Source: Christensenella sp. UBA3798 (GTDB lineage Bacteria > Bacillota > Clostridia > Christensenellales > CAG-1252). Taken from it: 45,637 nucleotides of DNA. This document shows positions 32,531 through 44,500 of the stretch, piece after piece; positions within the stretch are counted from its first letter, which is position 1; each line of letters opens with the position of its first letter. Below the pieces are notes generated by a model, which did no database searches, had not been told where the DNA came from, and saw only the letters and a list, made by a program, of their open reading frames with translations. The stretch is from NCBI GenBank assembly GCA_002368735.1, contig DFEQ01000006.1, positions 1-45,637 of the forward strand. The letters run 5' to 3'. Position numbers and translations under genes: made by a program.

Positions 32531-32532
32531 CT

Positions 32533-35500
32533 ATGACTGTAACACAAAGACGGACAAAATGGAAGGCAGGACTCATCATCGCACTGGCGGCGATAATCTT
32601 GTTGACGCTGCTTGCGGTGTCGCTTTCGATAGCGACCGACCATTCGGCAACGGCGGAGGAAGAGAAGATAACCTTCGGCGATAGAGTGGCGAAAGGGCAG
32701 CGTTACGAGCTGGTCAGCGGCAGCGTGAGCAACTTGGAAGACTATGCGCCGGGCGAGGACGGGCTGATATCGACAGCGGGTCAGCTGTACTATATCTTCT
32801 TCTCCGAAAATGCCACCGGCAGCTATACTCTGACCACGAACTTCAAGATAAACTACCTCGGTTGGGCTATCTCGGGTCCTACCCTCCGAGGCAATCTCAA
32901 CGGCGCAGGTTACGAGATCTGGAATGCAGCCGTTCCCGCAAATAACGAGTCCGTTCCTACCAATACCAAGGACTACGTCGGCGGCTTAGCGGGCGAGATA
33001 AGCAAGGATAAGAAAGTCGAGAACCTCTATTACTATTTCACCGGCAGCATCACCGCAAAGAAGGTCGCGGCGGCTTCCTACCTCGCCGTCGGCGGCATGG
33101 TGGGCGTCAATAACGGCAAGATAAACTCTTGCTACATCAACGTCGCGGGCGACATCGAGACCGAGGCGGATACCGCAGAGATGACCAGCTACGTCGGCGG
33201 CGTGGTGGGCTATATGGCGGCGGGGCAGATCTATCAGTGCCCCTACGTCGTATCCAGCGCCTCCGTCAACGCCTACACCGACAAGGAGACCGGCTCCTCT
33301 ACCGCCAAGCACAATATCGTCTACGCGGGCGGCATCGTGGGCAAGCTTGACGGCGGCAACGTCAGCAAGTGTACCATCAAAGCCGCGGGCGCGACCATGG
33401 CGGCGGATAATACCGACAAGTGGGAAGAGGAGAATATCGTCGGGACCATCCTGGATATTTTAGGTAACATTACGGGTTACAAAATAGAGTTGAAGACCGC
33501 CTATAACGACGCGCAGCACGTCCACCCTGCGGGGGTGGTGTTCGGCGGTCTCGGCAACGGCGGCGAGATAAGCTATAACGTGGTCGAGGCGTCGGGCGGC
33601 GCCATATCGTACGGCACGGGCGGCGCCAGCAACGTCGGCTCCATCGCGGGCGGCTTTATCGGCGAGATAAAGGGCGCGGGGACGGTGCAGAGCAATTCCG
33701 TCAAGCTCAAGTGCTCGCTGAGCGCCTTCATCGTGCAGGACTTCTCTTTGACGGACACGGTTGCGAGTTGGTTCGCCGAAAGGGACCTCGACATCTACGT
33801 CGGCGGCGTGGTGGGCAGGTACAACGGCGGCAGCCCCAATATCTCCAATAACTATTTCGCCGTTGAGACCGACGACGACATCATCGAAAGCGCCTACGGC
33901 ACGAAGGGCGACCTCGGATACGAGTGCAATACCGGTCTTATCTGCGGTAACTCCGACTTGATGGGTAAGCTGGGCGCTAACAACTGGCTCGCTCGCAACC
34001 TCTCCGAATCGGATACGGGGCGCATCGCGGGTAACAAGACCCCATCGTCAAATACCAACCTGCATCACCTCGTCATCTTCGGCGACGGCGAGGTCAAGGT
34101 AAAGGGCACGATGACCGACTCCACGATGAATGTCGAAGTCAAGCCCATCTGCTCGCCTTTCTACGCCTGGATGACCGCCGATGAACTGCTCACGGGCTCG
34201 ATATCTTCGGAATCGAAGAAAAAGACCAAGACCCTGACGCAAAGCGAATCCAACGTACTGTTTGCGGTGTTTATCGACACCGAGATAGAGAGTTCGGGCG
34301 AACTCACCCAGCTTGCGCGCGATATCAATCAAATCAAGCTGAAAGTGTATCAAAATATCGGCTCGGGGGTGAATGACTCCGACGGCAATCTGCTGATGAG
34401 CTTCAGCGGCGTTTCCACGCCCACCCTGTCTTGGCTCAACGTGACGCTCAAGAAGGATATCCTCGTGCGCGACGGCACCCCCGTCATAGAGGATTTCTAC
34501 GGCACCTTCAACGGCAACGGTCACACCATCTCCTTCGCCGCGGGCAGTTCGATATCGCACGAGTTTGAGAAAGACCCCGATAAGAAGGACGAATATTCCA
34601 AGGAGGACGACCCCAATGCCGACATCACCGACTTTAAGGAATACACTACCGGTCTGTTCGGCGTCATCAAGTCGGGCGCAAGGGTCACCGACCTCAAGAT
34701 CGTCTTCGGCGGCGCCATCGACGAGAGCGGCGGCATCACCTATCGCGCTCTGAAAGACGCAAGCGATAAGGTAAAGGCGAAGAGAAAGCATAAGATAGAA
34801 GGGGATAGCCGGGAGGCAGACGCCAACAGCGTATTCAACAATAGCTTTGCGATGGCGGATTTCTCCTTCCCCGCCTATTCCACCTTTGACGAAGCCTATT
34901 TCTACGGCTTGAAGGGTGACGATTACGATGCCGGTCGCGCCTACAACCCCGGCTATATCGAGGTAGTACCCTATACGGTGGATATCGTGGTGGAGACTTT
35001 CTACGTGGGCATCCTCGCGGGAAAGAACGAAGGCACCATTCAGAACGTGGAGGTGGAAGCCACCAAGTCCGCCTTCGTGACCTGCGCGGCGGATAACAGC
35101 GTCTTCGGCACCCTCTGCGGACTCAACGTGGGACAGATAAACAACGTCAAAGTCACCCTGACGGGCAAGGCGACCATCAGCGGGCGCACTTCCGCTGTCG
35201 CGGGCGGCATGATCGGCGTCAGTCAGGCGGTGAGCGGCGCGCAGTTCAACGGGCTCAACGCTTACGTATCGGGCGAGATCAAGCTGGAATCCTTATACAA
35301 CTTCCACGCCGTGAACATCACGATGTATAAGCATGCGAAGCTCAAGGACGGCAGCAGCGAGGACGACGGGTACGGCGTCATCGGGTGGGACTCCACGAAT
35401 GACTCCCAGGATAAAGCGGTCGATATCTTTGAGGTCAAGGAATTGATGGGCACCTCATCCTACCGCTTGTACGGCAACGACCACACCGTGGTGGAGCAGT

Positions 35501-38500
35501 CCATCGGCACTCTCGTCGGGCGCTATGACGCAAACCAGGCTACCTTCAATAACGTAGCGGCGGTCTCGGGCAGCAAGGGCACCTTCAATACCACCATCTA
35601 TCAGACCGATTCCACGAGCTCGAACGTGGGCGCGATGGTCGGATCTCTGACCACCAGCAAACCCACCTTTAACAATTCTTGGGCGGTCATGTCCTACGAC
35701 GAATACGCCAAGGAGGACGCTTCCTTACGTCGTCGTCCCATCGCTACGGAAGACGTGAACGTGGAGACGGGCATCAACGTGGTCTACGTGCAAAAGACCG
35801 TTGCCATCGCCGAGGTGGATATCTCCTCCTCGACCCCCGTCAGCTTCACCCTCGCTTCGCAGGAAGGGATGGTTTTCTCGGGGTGGTACGACTATACGTC
35901 GGGCGAAAGGTCGGTCATCACCGAGGGGCTCGTGGGCAATCGGTTCACGCCGCAAAATCAGGTGTTAAGCAATAGGATATTCGTTGCGGAACTGTTGAAC
36001 CTGCAATTCTTCACCGCAGAGGACCTCAATGTCCTATCCGCTTCCACGGGCGAGGGCAGAGGTTACCAAGGGGTGACCTTCACGCTCGGCACCAATATCG
36101 CGGTGAGCGGGTTTACCCCCATCGGTACGACGGACAGACCCTTCCTGGGCTCCTTGGACGGCAACGGACTCACCATCACCGTGGAGTCCAACCGCGCGGG
36201 CTTGGACTACGTGGGGCTCTTCGGTTGCGTAGGCTCCACCGGCACCATCAAAAATCTCACCGTGCGCGTTACGGGGGCGCTGGGCAACGCTTCCACCCTC
36301 TACGGCGGCGCGGTCGCCGCGGTCAACTACGGCGTCATCGGTCAGGATACTTCGACGGGTAAGGTCATCGCCGAGATCGACGGTTGGATCAGCGCAAACA
36401 CCGTGGGTGGCTTGGTGGGCGTCAACCACCGCATCGTCAAGAACGCGGAGGTGTATTTCCGCTACGCCACCGAGTATGATTACGGCAAGATAGAGGCGAC
36501 CACTGCGGGCTCCGGTAAGGTCTACGCGGGCGGCGCCATCGGATATAACGAGTACGAGAACGAAGCGGTCATCGCCAAGAATATCATCGTCTACTATGAC
36601 AATACCGACGTCAATTCCCCCATCATCAGCACAAAGGCGAATTACGCCGCGGGCGGTGTATTGGGCGAGAACGGCAACGGTGCGGCGGCGTACAGCTTGG
36701 TATCCGTCTTTAACCACGCCACCATCTTCGGCGGCGACTTCACGGGGAGCAACGGCGAGCAGTCGCAGTATCGCGGCTTGATCGTGGGTCACAACGCCTC
36801 CAAGAATAATACCGATTCCTTGTGGGCGCTGTGCTTGTCCAAGAGCAAGACCTCGGACGTCTATTACGACCCCGCACTCGGTGCGCCCCTCGCGGTATAT
36901 CAGGGGAGTGATGAGAACGTTACCACCGGTCAAGCGGTGCTCATGAGCGGCGAAGACCACGGAAGCGCCAATATCCTCATCAAGTACGGCTGGGGCGACG
37001 TGACCGTCACGATAAACGGCGCGGAGAGCGTCAAGGGCGGTCAAATCACCTTCCTTGCTTCCAAACTTCCCGTCCAGGATAAGAATGGAGACGACATCCC
37101 CGAAGTGAAGAGGGTGGCGTTCTACGACTACGTGGCTTCCTTCGAGCACGGCACCAGGGTGCCCGTCTCCGAGGGCAATACGGGCTTTACCTTCTCCCCG
37201 ACGGTGGGCGGCGCAAACGGCGCGGGCTTGTCGGGCAAGGTATATTATGCGGGCTTCTGCAATACGACCATCGCTTCACAGGAGGATTATATTGCGGTAG
37301 CTGAAAATATCGCGGGCGATTACAGATTGTACGTGGAGTACAATATCAACAACAATTTCACCATCGACGAGAATTCGACGGCAGCCATCGGCATGGCGGA
37401 GAAGCCCTTCGTCGGCTGTATCAACGGCAACGCTTATACCGTAACGATGAGCTCCTCGTCCACCCTGCATCCCTTCGTGGGCGTGCTTGGCGCGGAAGGG
37501 GATGCGCGGCATTCCTCCCGCATCAAGAACCTCTTTATCGACGTGCGTTCTGGCAATTCTTCCGTGACTACGGGCGACGTGGCAAGGGGCATATTGACCG
37601 ACGTCAACTACGGCACGATATCGGGCGTGAACATCGCGCTGCACGGCTACTTGAAGACGGGCGGCTCGGCAGGCGCCGTCGCGGGTATCAACTACGGCAA
37701 GATAGAGTCCGCCGTCGTCACCGTCGAATACGCCAAGGCATTCGGTAGGAACGGATTCGGCGCCATCGTGGGTAAGAACGCGGGCGGTATCGCGGGTGAG
37801 AACTACGGCGAGATAGGCGGCTCTATGGCAAACTCCATCGAAGTGACCGTCTCCAGAGAAGGCAGCTACTTCGGCGTGCTCTATGCTTCCGAGAGCGTGG
37901 GCGCCATTGCGGGCGTCAATAAGACGGGCGGCGTCGTCCGCTCGGCGTTCGTCTCGGTTTCGGGTACCATCGCGGGCAAATACGCTTCCGCACTCGTCGG
38001 CACCAATGAAGGGCGCATCGAGAGCGCCTTCGTGAACGTCGAAGCGAAGGCAGCCTACGCGGGCAGCGAAGCCTTCGGCGCCATCGCGGGCGTCAACAGA
38101 GGGCTCGTTGGTTACGAGGAAGTCAATTACGATAGTTACCAAAAGGACGTCTTGGCATTTATCTACGCCGCACCCACCGAGTGGAGGACAAATACCAACG
38201 TGGATCTGACCATCACCGTGGGCAGCGAGTCCGAGACAGTCACCGTGTGCACCATTCCCGCGATGGCTACCGCCGCGATGGGCGGCGTCATCGGTATCAA
38301 CGAGGTCGATGGCGTCGTCAACGCCGTCATAGCGGAGACGCACGCCCTTATTGCCCTCGCCACCTTCGACGCGGAGGAAGAGGTCGTGAGCTATGTGGGC
38401 GGCATCGTCGGTAAGAACTATGGCACGCTGTCTTGCTCTACCTTGACCACGGCGGCGGGCTCAGCCATCCATGCGGATATCGCGGGCGGCGTGGCGGCTC

Positions 38501-41500
38501 TCAACGAGGGCTATATCGACCGCGTGATAGTTACTCTCCGCGGCGCGGTGGGCAAGGAAAGCACCATCTATGCGGGCGGCGTCGTCGGCAAGAATATCGG
38601 GGCTGTCTCTAATACCGCAGTTGCCCTCTACGAGGACGTGTACGGCACGTATGTCGGTCTCGCGGCAGGCGATACCACTGCTTCTTGCGCCACCAATACC
38701 TGGGTGCAGATATGCAATAGCTCCCTCAGCAAGGTGGTGGGTACGAACGTCGAGGAGACGGGATTCAACGTCATCCGAGTGCTCAACGAAACGCTTTTGA
38801 GCGTTAGTTTGAACGAGAGAATGGGGCGCTTCAGCTTTACCTCGTCGATATCGGGTGTCAAAAACTGGTATACCGACATCTCGGCTTGGACGGAGAATGA
38901 AGGCTACCTCAAGACCATGACCAATCGCTCGGTGTACGTGTCGGACGGCATGGAAACCAACGTGACCTATTACGTCTGCTACGACGACCTTCTCATCACC
39001 GATTACACCTCCTTCAACGCCCTCGCGACCAAGATAAACAGCCATTCCTACTATAACAACGTCCTCTTCCGTCTGGACGGCGATATCGTGGTGGACGCGG
39101 GCAAAGTCTTGCGCCCCATCGGCACGGAGGATCATCCCTTCAACGCCATCTTTGACGGCGCTCTTTATACCATAACGATGGAGAAGGACTCCTCTATCAG
39201 CGGCCAGGAGTACACGGGTCTCTTCGGCTACACCGCCCCCAACAGCGTGATAAAGAGTTTCGTCTTTATCGTGGAGGAGGGCGCTTCGATAGGTAGCGTA
39301 AACAGCAACGTCATCGGCTCTCTCGTGGGCTATAACCAAGGCGTCATCGAGAATGTCTTCGTCAACCTTTCCATCAATCTGACCTATAAGTCGGATAAGA
39401 GGAGCGCGGGCGAGATCATCGGCGAGCAGGCGTCGGATGCGCCGAACGTGCGGAACGTGTGGATCAGCGTGCTCAATGGCAAGGACCGCGTGGTGGGCAA
39501 TATGACCACCTCTCAATTCGGCGTCAACCAGCTCGGTGTGCTCGGCAACGGTATGACCACCGCGGAGATATATACGGGCGAAGGCAAACTCAGCGACCTC
39601 CGCAAGAGATATCTCGCGGGAGAGTCGCCCGAGCTTTCCGTGCGCTATAAAGCCGTCAAGGGCTTTAGCTCTTTCGATAACGGTTGGTATAAGGATATCA
39701 CCAAGGAGGCGGGCTTCAATTCGGCAAACCTCACGGGGATAGGCTCCTTCGTCGGCAATAGCGACAACGACGATATCCGCATGGTCACCGATCCCGATGC
39801 GGTAAACTGCAGCGTTACTTTGTCCTTCATCAAGCTGGGTATCAAGACCGCCGCCGACTTTGCCGAGTTCGCCGAGAATATCAAGAATTACGGCGACCAA
39901 GGCGCGGTGTTTAGGCTGGAGGCAGATATCATCGTCAGTTATCCCTCCGTCATCGCGGTAGGTACTCCCGACCGTCCCTTCACGGGTACCTTTGACGGAC
40001 AGGGTCATACCATCACCGTCACGGGCAAAGCCATCAAGAGGGCGTACGCCGGTGTGTTCGGCTACGTCGGGACGGGCGGCACCATCCGCAACCTCCTCAT
40101 CGAAACGGGCGAGAACGTGCGCTTCGGTGACAACGACGCCCTGTATTCGGGCGTGGCGGTCGCGCTCCTTTACGGCAGCATCAAGAACGTGGTCGTGCGC
40201 GTGCACGCCGATACCGTTGTCTACACCACGCAGGGCACCCCCTCATCGGGCGGCATCGTAGGCAGGGCGGGCAAGCTCGCCGAGGACGGTTCGGTCTTCT
40301 ACGACTACACCATCGACAACTGCTGGCTCATTTTGGAGGAGAATGCCACCGTTACCGAGCCGATGGGTCGGCAGGAGGGCGAGGCGTATCCCGCATTCTA
40401 CGAGCTGAACGGCGTGGGCAGAAAGATGCGCATGGTGGGCAGTATATACCTTGAAGACGACCCCCTGGAGACCAATCCCTTCAATAAGGGTGCGCTCCGC
40501 GTGTCCATCACGGCGGACGGCGCCATCCTCTTCGATACGACGGAGGTCGACAGCGCCTTCTACGGCTTTATCGACAATACGACGACCGAGGAGGATATGA
40601 TCAAGCCCATCTCGGACGTTGCTACCAGCCTCTATCGTTGGACGGTGCGCGAGGGAGGCGTATACGGCAGTACTGCGTCGCCCAAGGTGGCAAGCAACGA
40701 TATGCTGTGCGTCATCATCAATAAATATATTTCCACCGTGGACGACTTCTTGATGATATCGGAGAACGTGCGTCTCGGCAGGAACTATCGCGGTATCGAG
40801 TATCAGCTCGCTAACGACCTTATCATCACGGCTGCGGACCTTGAAAACGGCGTCTATCAGCCCATCGGCGGCGAAGTGAAAGTGCAGTCGGGCGCAGGCT
40901 TTGACAGCTATATCGAGCGCAACTTTATCGGCAGCTTCAGCGGCAATAAGCACACCATTACCCTCGCCGCGGACGTCGTCATCGACGCGCGTTACGCAGG
41001 GCTCTTCGGCAGAGTGGGCGAAGGCGCCAGGATACGCGACCTTATCATCAAGGCGTACTGCCCCATCGGCAGAGACAGCGCGGATAATACCACGCGCACC
41101 ATCTATGCGGGCGTACTTGCGGGATATGCCTTCGGCGGCTCGTACAATAATATCGCCATCGTACTGGACACCAACGCCTCTCTCTTCGGTTCGGTTGGGA
41201 CGGGACGCGCCTTCGGCTATCTCGACGTGGAAGGTGACGTGGCGAAGAATTCGTGGGTCATCAGCTACAACAGCAAGGCGAACTACGAGCTGGGCGAGAG
41301 CGAACTCTCCTACAATAACGGCGGGGAGGGCATCGACCAGGGCGGCTTCAACAGCTTGATGGTCATCGCCGCGGGCGTTGTGAACGTACGCTTCAATCAG
41401 AACGACAGCAACTTTAACTTCACCTATTCCGTGCCCAATACATCTGAGAATTCGCAGGAGGTAGTCGCGCCCTACTGGTATGACAGATATAGGAATTCCG

Positions 41501-44500
41501 AGTCGAATAAAGACGACTATTTCCACAGCCGTACCGATAAGACGGGCGATTGGGATGATACCTTCAACGCAATGGTCAACGACACGGAGGTTTACGGCTA
41601 TTATCCCGACGGCAACGAGAAGCGCCGCTTGTATAACGTCAGCTTCCTCAACAGCCGCATCGAAAGCGCCGACGACCTAATGAAGTACGCCGCCAACGTC
41701 AACGCGGGCTACGACTTCTACATGTTGACCTTTACCTTGGAGAATGATATCGCCATCGATAACGGCTTTAAGGCGATAGGTACCGCCCTGAACGGCATGA
41801 ACGGCACCTTCGACGGCAATAAGCACACCATCACCCTTCCCAAGGATATCTCGGTGGAAGGGGAATACGCGGGCATCTTCGGATACGTGGCGGCGGACGG
41901 CGCTATCGTCGACCTTCGCATCGTCGTCGAGGGGACCCTCGGCAAGAGCGACTATACGCAGGACGATATAGACGCCTTAAAGGTAAAGAATACGCGCTAC
42001 GCGGGCGCTATCGCCTATAATAACGGCGCCCTCTCCAACGTCATCGTGATATCCAAGGGGGCGCGCCTCAACGCCTTGACCACCGCGAGCGTGCAGGGGG
42101 TCAAGGGGCTTGCCATCGGCTATGACGCCACCAACCTCCTCGAGAACGTCTGGGCGCTCGTGGACGCCTCTTCCTACGTCGACGCCATCGGCGTCTGCGC
42201 CGTGGGTGATACCCGCGTCAACGTGATGACCGTCATCGGTATCGGCGTCATCGACGCGAACTTCGCTTCCGATTCCTATAAAGTGAAGTTCACCAACGAA
42301 CTGCTCCATTACGATTCGGAGGACGCGGGCGTCCATATCCCCGTCATGGGCTGGTACAAGTCCTTTGAGAAAAATCAGCAGATATCCAAAGCGATGCTTT
42401 CGTCGGGCGACGAAGAAAAGTCGGGCGACCTGTCCAACGGGGAAGAAGGCTACCTCCTCGCCCCCATCGACTATACGGGTGTTCATTACGAGGTAGCGGT
42501 CATCAAGACGACCCTCACCCAAGTGGCGGACCTCATGGCGATAGCCGAGGACGTCAACGTGGGCGGATATACCTTTGAAAACATCACCTTTAACCTCGGC
42601 GCGACCATCACGCTCTCCTCCGAGTCCTACTTTATGCCCATCGGCAATGCGGAGCATCGCTTCAAGGGCACCTTCAGCGGCAAGGCGGAGGATAGTTATC
42701 ATACCATCCGCATATCCGATACTTGCGTAAGTGAGTTTGTCTCGCAGGGCATCTTCGGCGTTAGCGCGGGCACCGTCACCGACCTCGGCGTAGAGGTGTA
42801 CGGCACGGTGGGCAGAGCTTCGGGCTCTGTGGATAATATCTACGGCGCCGTCGTGAACGTAAACTACGGCACCGTCAAGCGCAGCTATGTGGACGTCAAG
42901 GCGGGCGGCATCGTCACGGGGTATACGGTAGGCGGCATCGTCGGCGCGAACCACGGCACGGTATCCGACTGTCTGGCATTCGTGCGTGAAGGCGGCACGG
43001 TAAGAGCCACCACCAAGCTCAGAAACGTGGTCAACGCGGGCGCTATGGTGGGTATCAACTACGGCACCGTGGAAGGCGCTACCGACTTTACCTATTGGGG
43101 TAAGGATGGTCGCGACCTCTTGCCCAAGGACGACGGGCGTATCGCCAAGGCGGGAAACGGCGCTGAAGCCAACGTCTTTATCTACGGCACGGTATCCGCG
43201 CGTTCGGCGGCTGAGGTATCCGCTCCCACCAATGCGGGCGGTGCGGTAGGCTACCACAGCGAAGGATACATGAATTACCTCATCGTATATCTCGCAGACC
43301 AAGGCGAGGTCACGTCGGAGGCTACGGGCGCAGGCTCCACCCGCGCGGGCGGCTTCGTCGGCTATGCCAAGGCGGCGATGAACCATAGCGTCACCTTCCT
43401 CTTCGGGTCTGTCGTGGCGGAGGAATACCTCGGCGGCACGGCAGGCTACTTGGACGGCGTCATCGCGATGAACGTCTGGCAGGTCACCTTGAACCGCGAG
43501 GTAGAGGGCGCGGGCGAGGGCGCAAAGACCGTCAACTATCTCAATATCAAGGGCAACGGCAAGGTCATGGCGGGTATAGACCTCTTCACCAAGAGGATCA
43601 TCTTTACCAACGTGACGGATGACGAGGGCACCGACCTCGACTATTGGTATACCGCCGCGTCGGTCCAGGTGGACGACAAGACGGGTAACGTGGGCGAGAA
43701 CGGCAATACCTTCCTGCCCCTCAATACCATCCAGAACAAGCACGTGATGGTCATCTTCGTCAATACGCGCATCTATTCCGTCGCCGACCTCAACGATATG
43801 GCTTCCTCCGTCAGCGGCGGCTTGTCGGGTAGCGCCATCGTCTTTACACTCATGAACGACGTCACGGTGGAGGCGGGCGAACTTACCGCCCTCATCGGTA
43901 CGGAGGAATATCCCTTCAATAACGTCTTTGACGGCGGCGGCTACACGATAACCTTGAAGGGCGGCTCGCTTGTCGGCACGGACTACACGGCGCTCTTCGG
44001 CTATAGCGGAGCGACTGCCGTTATCCGCGACCTCACCGTTGAGGCGGAGGCCGGTGATTACGGCTCTGTATCCTCGCAGAAGACCGCCATCCTCACGGCA
44101 GTGAACGAAGGCACCGTCTCGGGCGTGAACGTTACCCTTAAGCAAGGCGCAGCGCTCCTCGGACAGACGGTGGGCGCCGTGACAGCCACCAACTTCGGCG
44201 TCGTCAAGGATATCGTCCTCACTGTAGAGGGTAGCGTGACGGCAAGCGCTGAGAATACCGCCATCGCGGGCGGCCTCGTCGGCGCCAACGACGGCACGAT
44301 AGAAAGAGTATCTGCAAGCGTCGGCGCTACCTCTATGGTCAAGGCGATGGGCGCAGCCACTTCCTATGCGGGCGTCATCGTGGGCGAGAACTATAAGACA
44401 ATCTCGGTCGTGGACGTCCTCTTCCGCGGCGAACTCCTTGCGAGCGGCAGTATGGTGTCCTACTCGGGCACCCTCGCGGGCATCAACCTCGGCAACGTCT

